Source of the DNA: an uncultured Collinsella sp.
Lineage (GTDB): Bacteria > Actinomycetota > Coriobacteriia > Coriobacteriales > Coriobacteriaceae
Length of the DNA: 28,573 nucleotides
Assembly: GCA_902491895.1 (NCBI GenBank)
Contig: CABUJH010000020.1
Span: 1-28,573 of the forward strand
Direction: 5' to 3'
The stretch's first letter is position 1, and every line of letters begins with the position of its first letter. A model generated the notes under the pieces. The model was not told the DNA's origin, ran no database searches, and saw only the letters and a program-made list of their open reading frames with translations. A program made the translations under genes and the position numbers. This document shows positions 15,515 through 25,585 of the stretch, piece after piece.

Positions 15515-15573
15515 CATCTAAATCTGTAACACCAAAGGTGAATTTCAGCTGCTAGATGTTACAGATTGAGATA
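15515..15573. repeat. 59-bp palindromic repeat, copy B (diverged)
   Basis: Arms 15515-15530 and 15558-15573 match those of copy A with a few changes (two mismatches between its own arms), and the centre is again exactly 27 nt. The 3' part of the centre (gctagat) resembles copy A (gctaggt). It starts 80 nt after copy A. Confidence 0.8.
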
Positions 15574-15595
15574 AACCCAAGGGGAGGGGCCGGTA

Positions 15596-15654
15596 TGTCT
15601 CGATCTGTAACAGCTGGGACCGTTTTTACCGAGTAGTTGTTACAGATCGAGATT
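15596..15654. repeat. 59-bp palindromic repeat, copy C
   Basis: Left arm TGTCTCGATCTGTAAC (15596-15611) is identical to copy A. The right arm GTTACAGATCGAGATT (15639-15654) has two end changes. The centre is 27 nt and ends in gagtagtt, similar to the other copies. It starts 81 nt after copy B. Confidence 0.85.
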
Positions 15655-15692
15655 CTTCGGTCGAGTCGGGTCACAGGGTAGCGTGCGGGCAC

Positions 15693-15726
15693 AAAAAGCG
15701 GAGCCGCGTTGCCACGACTCCGCTTT
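15693..15726 (-). terminator. Terminator of glgP
   Basis: On the minus strand, AAAGCGGAG and CTCCGCTTT pair around a 14-nt loop and run into TTTTTGT. It lies 27 nt past the glgP stop. Because the stem is flanked by A on its other side, it may also work for plus-strand transcripts. Confidence 0.78.
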
Positions 15727-15752
15727 CAAGAGGATGGGTAAAGGAAACGAAA

Positions 15753-18020
<2,268 letters not shown>

Positions 18021-18066
18021 GTTTTCTCCTGTGATGGGTTGTTTCATGTCTGCAATTCATAAGAAG

Positions 18067-18100
18067 CCCGCGCGAGGGGATTGGGGTGGCCTCGCGCGGG
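18067..18100 (-). terminator. Stem-loop between malQ and glgP
   Basis: Perfect 11-bp GC stem CCCGCGCGAGG/CCTCGCGCGGG with a 12-nt loop, followed on the minus strand by CTTCTTAT, a weak T run. It could partly terminate malQ transcripts or protect them, and so sets the malQ:glgP ratio. Inference from position. Confidence 0.5.
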
Positions 18101-18148
18101 AAAAGCAAGCGCGTCCGCACGGTGGGGAGGGGTCGGGCGCGGTAGCTC

Positions 18149-19654
18149 CTATTGAGGAAGCTCGATTTCGGCTTCCGACGGGATGCGGAAGTAGGTCTCG
18201 GTCCAGTCGGTGAGTTTGTGCTCGAGCTCGCGGGTGATGGCGCCGTCGAGCATGCGCCAGGTCCAGTTGCCGCCCAGCGTGGCAGGGGTGTTGATGCGCG
18301 CCTCGTTGCCCAAGTTGAGCAGGTCCTGCATGGTGTAGATGCACGTGTCGCTCACGCTGGCGGCGATGGTGCGATTGAATGCATCTGCCATGGGTTCGCC
18401 GGCCTGCTGATGGGTGTACAGGGCTGCCTGCTCGCGCTGACGCGGGGTGGCCGTTCCCTCAAACCAACCGCGCGCCGTCTCGTTATCGTGGGTGCCCACA
18501 TAGGCGACGGTGTTGGCGATGTAGTTATGCGGCAGGTAGTACGAGTTGGTGCCCTCAAAGGCAAACTGCAGGATCTTCATGCCGGGGAAGCCCGAGTTGT
18601 CGCGCATGTCGATGACGCCGGAGGTGAGGAAGCCCAGGTCCTCGGCGATGATGGGCAGCGTGCCGAGCTTTTCCTCGAGCGTCTTGAAGAACTTGAGGCC
18701 GGGACCCTGCGTCCACGAACCGTAGGACGAATCGGGCGAGGAGAACGGCACCTCCCAATAGGCCTCGAAGCCGCGGAAGTGATCCAGGCGGATGACGTCG
18801 TACATGTCGAGGGCGGCGCGAATGCGGCTCTCCCACCAGGAGAAGCCGTCGGACTCCATGGCGTCCCAGTCGTAGATGGGGTTGCCCCAGTACTGGCCGG
18901 TGGCCGAGAACTGGTCGGGCGGCGTGCCGGCGACGCTCACGGGATTGCCGGCGGCATCGATCTTAAAGAGCTCAGGCGTCGCCCACATCTCGACGGAGTC
19001 ACGCGAGACATAGATGGGCAGGTCGCCGATGATGAGAATGTCGCGCTCGTTGGCATAGGCCTTGAGGCGGCTCCACTGGCGATCGAAGAAGTACTGCGTC
19101 ATCTGGTGGTAGAGCATACGCGCCGGATGGTCGGCGCAGACCTTGGCGGAAGCCTCGCCGCGGGTGTGGAGCTCCGCGGGCCACTCCCAAAACGCCTTGA
19201 GACCGCACTCCTCTTTGACGGTCATGAACTCACAGTAGGGGATGAGCCAGTCCTCGTTGGCCTGGATAAAGTCATCGAAATCGGCCGGCTTGTCGGCAGC
19301 AAAGCGCTCGGCGGCGCGGTCGAGAATCTGACGGCGGCCGCCAAAGATAGCACCGTAGTCGACATTGCTGGGGTCGGATCCCAGATACACGCCATCGATA
19401 TCGCGCTGCTCCAGATACCCTGCCTCGATAAGCTCGGCAAAGTCGATAAAGTTGGGGTTGCCTGCGCGGGCCGAGAACGACTGATAGGGCGAATCGCCAT
19501 AGCTGGTCGTCGTAAGGGGCAGAATCTGCCAGTAATGTTGTTTGCACGAGGCGAGAAAATCGACGAAGTCGTAGGCATTCCAACCAAAGCCGCCGATTCC
19601 GTATGGTCCGGGCAGAGATGAGACGGGCATGAGGACGCCGCTTGCACGCTCCAT
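18149..19654 (-). CDS. malQ: 4-alpha-glucanotransferase (amylomaltase)
   Basis: 501 residues from ATG 19654; a TTG at 19669 and a GTG at 19666 are in-frame alternatives. GGTGAG lies 7 nt before the chosen ATG. This GH77 enzyme moves alpha-1,4-glucan segments between maltodextrins and releases glucose. Visible motifs: the N-terminal LPGPYGIGGFGWNAYDFVDFLASCKQHYWQILPL and SPYQSFSARAGNPNFIDF, the nucleophile in VIRLDHFRGFEAYWEVP, the acid/base in PIIAEDLGFL, and YVGTHDNETARGW. The length is typical of bacterial amylomaltases of the short type. It is followed by glgP on the same strand and preceded by a region with a GTTTAAAC palindrome. It complements the ABC importer: long dextrins made here are substrates for the phosphorylase. 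Confidence 0.95.
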   Translation of the reverse strand: MERASGVLMPVSSLPGPYGIGGFGWNAYDFVDFLASCKQHYWQILPLTTTSYGDSPYQSFSARAGNPNFIDFAELIEAGYLEQRDIDGVYLGSDPSNVDYGAIFGGRRQILDRAAERFAADKPADFDDFIQANEDWLIPYCEFMTVKEECGLKAFWEWPAELHTRGEASAKVCADHPARMLYHQMTQYFFDRQWSRLKAYANERDILIIGDLPIYVSRDSVEMWATPELFKIDAAGNPVSVAGTPPDQFSATGQYWGNPIYDWDAMESDGFSWWESRIRAALDMYDVIRLDHFRGFEAYWEVPFSSPDSSYGSWTQGPGLKFFKTLEEKLGTLPIIAEDLGFLTSGVIDMRDNSGFPGMKILQFAFEGTNSYYLPHNYIANTVAYVGTHDNETARGWFEGTATPRQREQAALYTHQQAGEPMADAFNRTIAASVSDTCIYTMQDLLNLGNEARINTPATLGGNWTWRMLDGAITRELEHKLTDWTETYFRIPSEAEIELPQ

Positions 19655-19747
19655 GAATGCGCTCACCAACCTTCTTGTTGTGGGGTCGGCCTGCCGATGG
19701 GTGTGCAGTCCGCCTCCGATGTTCTGATTCGATACGCCTATTGTAAA

Positions 19748-19766
19748 ACATGTTGTTTAAACATGT
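19748..19766 (-). promoter_or_regulatory. Candidate operator upstream of malQ
   Basis: GTTTAAAC (19755-19762) is flanked by two ACATGT hexamers (19748-19753 and 19761-19766). On the minus strand it lies just before a TACAAT that could be the malQ -10 box (19740-19745). The same 8-mer lies at both divergent promoters near 9.7-9.8 kb. Confidence 0.45.
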
Positions 19767-19817
19767 ACAGGCAAGATAAAAAAGTTGGTCAATTTTCGGC
19801 GAATGGTTACATGCCAT

Positions 19818-19852
19818 GAAAAAGCCCCGACCTCACAACGTGAGATCGGGGC
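19818..19852 (-). terminator. Terminator of galE
   Basis: On the minus strand GCCCCGAtCTCAC pairs with GTGAGgTCGGGGC around a short loop and runs into TTTTT. It lies about 20 nt past the galE stop. Confidence 0.85.
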
Positions 19853-19874
19853 AAGAGCGGTATGTAGGTTTTTG

Positions 19875-20936
19875 CTACTCGGCGTCGGCGAAGCCGTTGG
19901 GGTTGTGGCTCTGCCAGTTCCAGCTATCGCGGCACATGTCCGCGATGTCGTACTGGGCCTTCCAGCCCATCATGCGCTCGGCCTTGGAGGCATCGCACCA
20001 GTTGGCAGCGATGTCGCCGGCGCGGCGCTCGCGGATCACGTAGGGCAGCTCCTTGCCACAAGCCTTGGAGAAGGCGGCGACGACCTCGAGTACCGAGGTG
20101 CCGGTGCCGGTGCCCAGGTTAAAGATCTCGACGCCGGTCTTGCCGTTCATCCAATTAAGGGCGGCAACGTGACCAGAGGCCAGATCGCACACGTGGATGT
20201 AGTCGCGCACGCCGGTGCCGTCGGGGGTGGGGTAGTCGTTGCCAAAGACCTGAACGGCCTCGAGCTTGCCCACGGCAACCTGGGCGACATAGGGCACCAG
20301 GTTGTTGGGGATGCCCTTGGGGTCCTCGCCGATCAGGCCCGACGGATGAGCGCCGATGGGGTTGAAGTAACGGAGCAGCACGACGTCCCACTCGGGGTCG
20401 GCGGTGTGGACGTCCATAAGGATCTGCTCGATCATCCACTTGGTCCAACCATAGGGGTTGGTCGCGGGCTTCTTAGGATCCTCCTCGGTGACGGGCGGGT
20501 TGTCCGGGTCGCCGTAGACGGTCGAGGAGCTCGAGAAGATGATGGACTTGCAGCCATGGTTGCGCATGACGTCGATGAGCACCAGGGTGTTCTCGATGTT
20601 GTTGTGGTAGTACTCGACGGGCTTGCTCACCGACTCGCCGACGGCCTTAAAGCCGGCAAAGTGGATGACGCGGTCGATCTGATGGGTATCGAAGATCTTG
20701 TTCATCGCATCGCGGTCGAGCACGTTGGCTTCGTAGAAGGTGAGGTTCTTGGCGGCCTCGTCGCCCACGATGGTCTTGACGCGGTCGACGGCGACGGCGC
20801 TGGAGTTGGAGAGATCATCGACGATGACGACCTGGTAGCCACCCTCGAGCAGCTGAACGACGGTGTGCGAGCCGATAAAGCCGGCGCCACCGGTAACGAG
20901 GACACAGGTGTCTTTGGGGTCGAGTGCTTTGGACAT
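19875..20936 (-). CDS. galE: UDP-glucose 4-epimerase
   Basis: 353 residues, a short-chain dehydrogenase/reductase-type epimerase that interconverts UDP-galactose and UDP-glucose using bound NAD. The Rossmann motif is VTGGAGFIGSH (G16, G19, G22). The catalytic set is the SSSSTVYG serine segment (about 136-141) and Y162-x3-K166 in NPYGWTK. HFAGFKAVGESV and VLLRYFNPIGAHPSGLIGEDP are strong GalE signatures. A GGAG stretch just before ATG fixes the start. No galK or galT lies beside it, so it may serve cell-surface glycan synthesis as well as galactose use. A TATACT box (plus positions 20974-20979) lies about 40 nt upstream and is a likely -10 element. Confidence 0.96.
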   Translation of the reverse strand: MSKALDPKDTCVLVTGGAGFIGSHTVVQLLEGGYQVVIVDDLSNSSAVAVDRVKTIVGDEAAKNLTFYEANVLDRDAMNKIFDTHQIDRVIHFAGFKAVGESVSKPVEYYHNNIENTLVLIDVMRNHGCKSIIFSSSSTVYGDPDNPPVTEEDPKKPATNPYGWTKWMIEQILMDVHTADPEWDVVLLRYFNPIGAHPSGLIGEDPKGIPNNLVPYVAQVAVGKLEAVQVFGNDYPTPDGTGVRDYIHVCDLASGHVAALNWMNGKTGVEIFNLGTGTGTSVLEVVAAFSKACGKELPYVIRERRAGDIAANWCDASKAERMMGWKAQYDIADMCRDSWNWQSHNPNGFADAE

Positions 20937-21130
20937 GTAGTCTCCTATCGAATCAGGAACACTTCTTCAGGGGAGTATAGCGCAGGCAGGGACGCCCAAA
21001 TCGTGCGCCGTAGGAAAAGCAGAGGATTGTGCTAACGTACTCATAGAAGAGCTTGCGTACGCATAACCTGATCTTTGGCATTTGCTTACGAGCCGCTGAC
21101 CTTGCAGTTTCCTGCCGTTCGTGGAAATCG

Positions 21131-21158
21131 TTGGGACGCGCCATATGTACGCTAATAT
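21131..21158 (+). promoter_or_regulatory. Candidate promoter of the CHAP-like hydrolase gene
   Basis: TTGGGA (21131-21136) and TAATAT (21153-21158) are 16 bp apart, about 45 nt before the ATG. Short repeats of ATATGTAC/GTACATATG surround it. Sequence inspection only. Confidence 0.35.
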
Positions 21159-21202
21159 GTATGAGTTGAGCGACATATAAATAAGCATGTAACGGAGTAC
21201 AT

Positions 21203-22408
21203 ATGTCACCAAACAGCGATTCCATCCTTTCCCAGGAGCTCTCGCGCCGCACTGCCCTCAAGGCCCTGTTCGGCGCCGCTTCTGCGGCAGTTCTTTTTGG
21301 CCTGCCCGCTCGCGCCCATGCGGCGGAGGCTTCCAAAGAAACCACCGATAAACTGAATGCCGCCCAGGCCCAGCTCGACGAGGTTCAGGCCCAGCTCGAC
21401 AGCATCGCAAATGAGTATGCGGCGCTGGCCAACAAGAATGCCCAGACCCTCAACGACATCGAGAATGTCCAGGGCAAGATTGACGACACGCAGGCCCAGA
21501 TCGATGAAAAGAAGGCCGAGCTCAAGAAGAAGCGCAACGACCTTTCCGATCGCGTGGCCGCCAGCTACAAGTCCGGCGGCACGAACATCCTGTCGCTGCT
21601 GCTGGCCTCTGGCTCGTTTGAGGAACTCGTCGCCAACGCGCATTACGTTGAGAAGATCAACAAGAGCGACCGCGACGCCATCGAGGACATTCAGACCATC
21701 CAGGAAGAGCTCGATGCGCAAAAGACCGAGCTCGAGTCGCAGAAGGCCGACTTAGAGAAGCTCAAGGACCAGCAGACTGCCCAGATGCAGGACATGCAGG
21801 CCAAGCAGCAAGAAGTCCAGACCGTGCTGAACGGTCTTTCCGACGACGTCAAGGAGCTCATGGCTCAGCGCGATTCCGAGATCCTCGCTGCTGCCCAGGC
21901 TGAGGAGGCCGCTAGGAAGGCTGCCGCTGCCGCGGCTGCCGCGAACAAGAACAATTCCTACTCGGGTGGTTCGAGCTCGGGTGGTGGATCGTACGCGCCC
22001 GGAACTCCGCAGCAGAATGCCGGCTCGGGCAAGCAGCAGGCTGTCGTCAACGCGTGCTACTCCACGCCTTCGCCGGGTCAGAACTGGTGCGCGGCGTGGG
22101 TCACCAATGTCTTCCGTAACGCCGGCGTTGGCTACTTTGGAGGCAATGCGTGCGACATGTTTAACGCCTGGTGCTATAGCTCCGACCGCTCGGCGCTGCA
22201 GGTGGGCATGATCGTGGCCGATTCCTCGCACAGCGGCACGGGTGCTCCGGGCCTTATCTACGGTCATGTGGGTATCTACGTTGGCGGCGGCATCGTTATG
22301 AGCAACGAGGGTGCCATTACGTCTAAGTCGCTTGACTCGTTTACTAGCTTCTATGGCACTGGCTCTGGCGTGCGTTGGGGCTGGCTCGGCGGTATTGCGC
22401 TGTCGTAG
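21203..22408 (+). CDS. Tat-exported coiled-coil cell-wall hydrolase with CHAP/NlpC-like domain
   Basis: 401 residues. The N-terminus has a twin-arginine signal (LSRRTALKALFG, R15-R16), a hydrophobic stretch and a likely cleavage near AHA-A40. Residues about 43-245 are a long heptad-type coiled coil rich in Q, A, E and K, interrupted by SGGTNILSLLLASGSFEELV. This is the layout of PcsB/CwlO-type hydrolases controlled through FtsEX. A Gly/Ser/Tyr linker (about 250-275) follows. The last 120 residues form a papain-like domain with the cysteine in QNWCAAWVTNVF (C296) and the histidine in YGHVGIYVGGG (H355), consistent with a CHAP or NlpC/P60-type peptidoglycan amidase/peptidase. CGGAG before the ATG supports the start. 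It is convergent with murB. Confidence 0.87.
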   Translation: MSPNSDSILSQELSRRTALKALFGAASAAVLFGLPARAHAAEASKETTDKLNAAQAQLDEVQAQLDSIANEYAALANKNAQTLNDIENVQGKIDDTQAQIDEKKAELKKKRNDLSDRVAASYKSGGTNILSLLLASGSFEELVANAHYVEKINKSDRDAIEDIQTIQEELDAQKTELESQKADLEKLKDQQTAQMQDMQAKQQEVQTVLNGLSDDVKELMAQRDSEILAAAQAEEAARKAAAAAAAANKNNSYSGGSSSGGGSYAPGTPQQNAGSGKQQAVVNACYSTPSPGQNWCAAWVTNVFRNAGVGYFGGNACDMFNAWCYSSDRSALQVGMIVADSSHSGTGAPGLIYGHVGIYVGGGIVMSNEGAITSKSLDSFTSFYGTGSGVRWGWLGGIALS

Positions 22409-22427
22409 CTGCGGTTTGAAGCAAGTT

Positions 22428-22558
22428 GGTCCGGGACTGGGGGCGAGGCATAAGGTTGCCTGCTCTACAGTCCTGCGCAAGACGAAGGCCACATTAAGTG
22501 GCCTTCTTTGCGTGCGGAACTCGCGACCAACCTTATGCCTCGCCCCCAGCCCCGGACC
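22428..22558. repeat. Structured repeat element: 31-bp inverted arms around a conserved core
   Basis: Arms 22428-22458 and 22528-22558 are inverted copies with one mismatch. The 69-nt core holds cctgctctacagtcctgc (22459-22476), a hairpin (GAAGGCCAC, loop ATTAA, GTGGCCTTC; 22484-22506) and cgtgcggaactcg (22511-22523). Core blocks recur at 1-63 in the other orientation, with a different but still paired stem. The element lies just after the hydrolase gene stop and before a separate terminator. It has no open frame. It could be a terminator-like structure, an RNA or a small non-autonomous mobile element. Confidence 0.75.
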
Positions 22559-22610
22559 TTCCGGGTCCAAGGCGTGACACACCGGACTGGGTTATCTGAA
22601 TAAATATGGT

Positions 22611-22638
22611 GAAGGCCCCTTTCGGGGCCTTCTTTTTA
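22611..22638 (+). terminator. Intrinsic terminator between the hydrolase gene and murB
   Basis: GAAGGCCCC (22611-22619) pairs with GGGGCCTTC (22624-22632) across a 4-nt loop, followed by TTTTTAT. Oriented for plus-strand transcripts; its end overlaps the murB stop region. Confidence 0.82.
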
Positions 22639-23598
22639 TAAAAATTCGCCTACTCGGTGGACTTCGGGTTCTAGGTCTACGTCGAACTGCTCTTTGACTT
22701 TGGCTTGGATGTCGCGGATGAGTTCGTCGACGTCGGCGGCGGTGGCGTGGTCGGCGTTGACGATGAAGCCGCAGTGTTTCTCGCTCACCTGCGCGCCGCC
22801 AACGGCGTGTCCTCGCAGGCCGGCGTCCATGATGAGCTTGCCGGCAAAGTAGCCCTCGGGGCGCTTGAAAGTGGAACCGGCACTCGGCATGTTGAGCGGC
22901 TGCTTGTCCTCGCGGCGCTGGCGGTAGTCGTCCATGTCGGCCTTGATCATCGCGGCGTTGCCCGGAGCGAGATTGAAGGTGGCCGAAAGCACGATGAAGC
23001 CGTCGTCGGCAATGCGGCTCTTGCGATAGCCCAGGTTGAGCTCATCGACATCGAACTCGATGATGTTGCCGCTGCCACGGGTGTCGTCGTCGAGCTGGCG
23101 AGCAGGTTTGTAGACGCGCACGGACTCCAGCACATCGGCCATGCAGGCGCCGTAAGCTCCGGCGTTCATGTAGCAGGCGCCGCCGACCGATCCGGGGATG
23201 CCCGAGATGGGCTCCATGCCGGTAAGGCCGGCCTCGGCTGCCGCCGCGGCGACATCGGAAAGCAAGGCACCGGCTGCCGCCGTGACATGCGTGCCGTCGA
23301 CCGTAATGTCGGAGAGGCCTTCGCCCAGCGCCACGACGACGCCGCGGATGCCCTTGTCGCCGACGAGCAGGTCGGAGCCGTTGCCCACGATGGTGAGGGG
23401 CAGATCGCAGCGATAGCAGGTATCGAGCGTGGCGACGAGGCTCTGCTCGGTATCGGGCGTGACAAAGACGTCGGCCGGGCCGCCGATCTTAAACGTGGTG
23501 TGCTCGCGCATGGGCTCGCTCATCAGCACGTTGTCCTCGCCGGCAACGCCAGCAAGCGCGCACAGCAGGTCCTCGTTAAAAAAGTCGTTCTCGTGCAT
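22636..23598 (-). CDS. murB: UDP-N-acetylenolpyruvoylglucosamine reductase
   Basis: 320 residues from ATG 23598, chosen for AAGGCGG about 8 nt upstream. An upstream in-frame TTG at 23643 overlaps the likely -10 box (TATATT) and is unlikely. The enzyme uses NADPH and FAD to reduce UDP-GlcNAc-enolpyruvate to UDP-MurNAc in peptidoglycan synthesis. FAD-binding motifs: TTFKIGGPADVFV, VGNGSDLLVGDKGIRGVVV and EPISGIPGSVGGACYMNAGAYG. The proton-donor serine is in PSAGSTFKRP (S242), and the conserved glutamate is in LEPEVH (E312). The arrangement fits type II MurB. It stands alone, convergent with the wall hydrolase gene and divergent from the LacI gene. Confidence 0.95.
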   Translation of the reverse strand: MHENDFFNEDLLCALAGVAGEDNVLMSEPMREHTTFKIGGPADVFVTPDTEQSLVATLDTCYRCDLPLTIVGNGSDLLVGDKGIRGVVVALGEGLSDITVDGTHVTAAAGALLSDVAAAAAEAGLTGMEPISGIPGSVGGACYMNAGAYGACMADVLESVRVYKPARQLDDDTRGSGNIIEFDVDELNLGYRKSRIADDGFIVLSATFNLAPGNAAMIKADMDDYRQRREDKQPLNMPSAGSTFKRPEGYFAGKLIMDAGLRGHAVGGAQVSEKHCGFIVNADHATAADVDELIRDIQAKVKEQFDVDLEPEVHRVGEFL

Positions 23599-23781
23599 AC
23601 GAATATCCGCCTTTTGGTGGTCGTTGTCATCAATCGATTGCAATATACCCCACCCGGACGGATTTGGTGCGCTGGCGGCGATAAAACAGCCGTCTACCGG
23701 ATTGGTAAAGTGTTTATCACCGAGGTAGAGGGGTAGTCGCTATACTTTCAAGAGATTGCGCGTAAACCCGGAAGGAGCGAG

Positions 23782-24810
23782 ATGGCCAACAAAGTCACCC
23801 TCAAGCAGATCGCCCAGGAGGTGGGGCTTTCCCCCTCGTCGGTCTCGCTTGTGCTCAATAATCGGCCCTGTCGCATCTCGGAAGAAAACCGCAAACTCAT
23901 CAAGGAGGTCGCGGCGCGCAACCACTATGTTCCTAACCAGATTGCGCGTAGTTTGGTCATGCGCGAGTCGCGCACGCTGGGCCTTATCGTCCCTAACATC
24001 GAGAGCCGCTTTTTTGCCTCGCTCGCCGGTAGCCTGGAAAAGCGCTGCCGCGAGGATGGCTATGCGCTCTTCATTACCAGCTCGGGTGGAAGCGCCGATG
24101 ACGATCTGGAGCTGCTGCGCCAGCTGGTGACGCGCGGCGTTGATGGCGTCTTCCTGGTCGTGGGCGACGAGTTCTCCGACGATCGTGCCCTGCGCGAAGA
24201 AGTCAGCCACCTGCCCATCCCGGCCGTAATGGTCGACCGTGCCATTGAAGGGCTCGAGTGCGACAAGGTGATGTTCGACCACGAGATGGGTGGCTACATG
24301 GCCACCCGCTATCTGATCGAGCAGGGCCACCGTCGCATTGCCTGCTTGGTTAACGCGCGCCGTTCCAATACGGGGCGTAAGCGACTTGCCGGCTATGAGC
24401 GCGCACTGCGCGAGGTTGGCTTGCCTATCGACGCGCGTTTGGAGTTTGAGAGCGAGTACTACATTCCGAGTGCCTACGAGGCCTCGGAGGCGGTGCTCGC
24501 AACTGATGCCACCGCCGTGTTCGCAAGCTCGGATAACATTGCCCTCGGTCTGCTCAAGCGCTTACACGAGATGGGGAAGAGCATTCCGGGCGACATCTCG
24601 GTGGTGAGTTACGACAACTCGGCCGCCGACGTTCTCTTTGAGCCGGCGCTGACCGCGATTGAGCAGGATCCTGGTATCCTCGCGGAGCATGCTTTTGGCT
24701 GCATGTCCAAGCGCCTTGCCGGTAGGGGCGGTAGACGTGCCGAAGAAGTCGTTCTGGAGCCGGCGCTTATCGTGAAGGGCAGCGTGCTCGATCTTACCGA
24801 ATGTAGCTAA
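23782..24810 (+). CDS. LacI family transcriptional regulator
   Basis: 342 residues. The helix-turn-helix and hinge region is at the very N-terminus (VTLKQIAQEVGLSPSSVSLVLNNRPCRISEENRKLIKEVAARNHYVPNQIARSL). The rest is the periplasmic-binding-protein-like effector domain (TLGLIVPNIESRFFASLAGSLEKRC ... VFASSDNIALGLLKRLHEMGKSIPGDISVVSYDN ... LTAIEQDPGILAEHAF), typical of sugar-responsive repressors. GGAAGGAG 5 nt before the ATG fixes the start. A TATACT at 23741-23746 is a likely -10 box. No transport or catabolic gene lies next to it, so its targets are elsewhere or it acts globally. It is followed by the 31-bp hairpin at 24865-24937. Confidence 0.93.
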   Translation: MANKVTLKQIAQEVGLSPSSVSLVLNNRPCRISEENRKLIKEVAARNHYVPNQIARSLVMRESRTLGLIVPNIESRFFASLAGSLEKRCREDGYALFITSSGGSADDDLELLRQLVTRGVDGVFLVVGDEFSDDRALREEVSHLPIPAVMVDRAIEGLECDKVMFDHEMGGYMATRYLIEQGHRRIACLVNARRSNTGRKRLAGYERALREVGLPIDARLEFESEYYIPSAYEASEAVLATDATAVFASSDNIALGLLKRLHEMGKSIPGDISVVSYDNSAADVLFEPALTAIEQDPGILAEHAFGCMSKRLAGRGGRRAEEVVLEPALIVKGSVLDLTECS

Positions 24811-24864
24811 GCGTACTTGTTTGTTTGCATAGATTGCATGCGGAGTGTCCGCTATTTGCCGGCG

Positions 24865-24937
24865 GGGCCGGGGTGCCTGCCTTGTTTTGAGAAGTTCGCG
24901 GAGCCCACTTCTCAAAACAAGGCAGGCACCCCGGCCC
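24865..24937. repeat. Perfect 31-bp inverted repeat, 11-nt loop
   Basis: Arms 24865-24895 and 24907-24937 are perfect reverse complements, with loop tcgcggagccc. It sits 55 nt after the LacI stop, without a T run. The arms do not match those at 22428-22558 but have the same length. It may act as a terminator or be a small repeat element. The rest of 24811-25058 shows nothing else that I can identify. Confidence 0.7.
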
Positions 24938-25058
24938 TCGTCCGTGAACTCTTCCGCTGGGCGAGCCATAGACGCCGCGCACCGATAGGGTAAGGCGGCG
25001 GCTTGAAATTGGTGCTATATTCAGCTTGAGTTGTTTAATGCTAGTACGGGAGGCTGAT

Positions 25059-25547
25059 ATGGGGCTGTTCAAGAAGAAAAACCCGCAGGATGCCTTTGAT
25101 CCCGATGTGTTTACCATCACGGATACGATTTTGGACCCGCCGCGGTTTACATTTTTGCCGGCTATCTACCAGGACGCCACGCGCCGCAAGTGGGCCGTGC
25201 ATCAGCGCGGCGGCGAGCCGAAGATTTTTGACTATGCGGACGTGTTGCAGTGCGAAGTGGCCGAGGCGGGCGATCCGGAGGCCGAAGAAGCGGTCTCTAA
25301 ACAGGAATTTGCCCAGCGTATCCTGGCAAATCCTGCCAAGGCGGCGAAAATAAACGCTGCCAAGCGTAATATGTGTCTTGGTATGGGCGTTGTTGTGGCG
25401 GTTCAGACGGGAAAAGACGAGGTTTCCAAATTAGAGATTCCCGTTATGACCGACGAAGTCAAACGCGATTCAAGTCTATATAAGTCGTATCGGAATGTCG
25501 CCGAGAAGATCAAGGCAGAATTTGATGCCATGGGAGGGCTGGCCTAA
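25059..25547 (+). CDS. Small uncharacterised cytoplasmic protein
   Basis: 162 residues from ATG 25059, which has GGGAGG 5 nt upstream; an earlier in-frame ATG at 25026 has no such site. I do not recognise the family with certainty. It begins MGLFKKKNPQDAF, a short basic start. A beta-rich stretch follows (FTFLPAIYQDATRRKWAVHQRGGEPKIFDYADVLQCEVAEAGD), which looks like PH-like or DUF4428-associated small proteins where a phrase like 'kIFkysdI..yE' is common. Residues about 85-115 are Ala/Lys-rich and helical. There is no signal peptide or long membrane helix. It lies 39 nt before a GntR gene and may be co-transcribed with it. Confidence 0.7.
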   Translation: MGLFKKKNPQDAFDPDVFTITDTILDPPRFTFLPAIYQDATRRKWAVHQRGGEPKIFDYADVLQCEVAEAGDPEAEEAVSKQEFAQRILANPAKAAKINAAKRNMCLGMGVVVAVQTGKDEVSKLEIPVMTDEVKRDSSLYKSYRNVAEKIKAEFDAMGGLA

Positions 25548-25585
25548 TTTTGGCGGCATACGTTTCTGAATGAGGAGTCTGTGCA

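Noticed and set aside
15435..15654. CRISPR array
   Set aside because: Only three units; the repeats are inverted pairs rather than direct repeats, the centres are partly conserved, and no cas genes are present.
18152..19621. 489-codon open frame antisense to malQ
   Set aside because: A shadow of malQ, which has all GH77 motifs; the antisense translation has no recognisable domain.
22428..22558. Insertion sequence
   Set aside because: It is only 131 bp with no transposase frame and no obvious target duplication.
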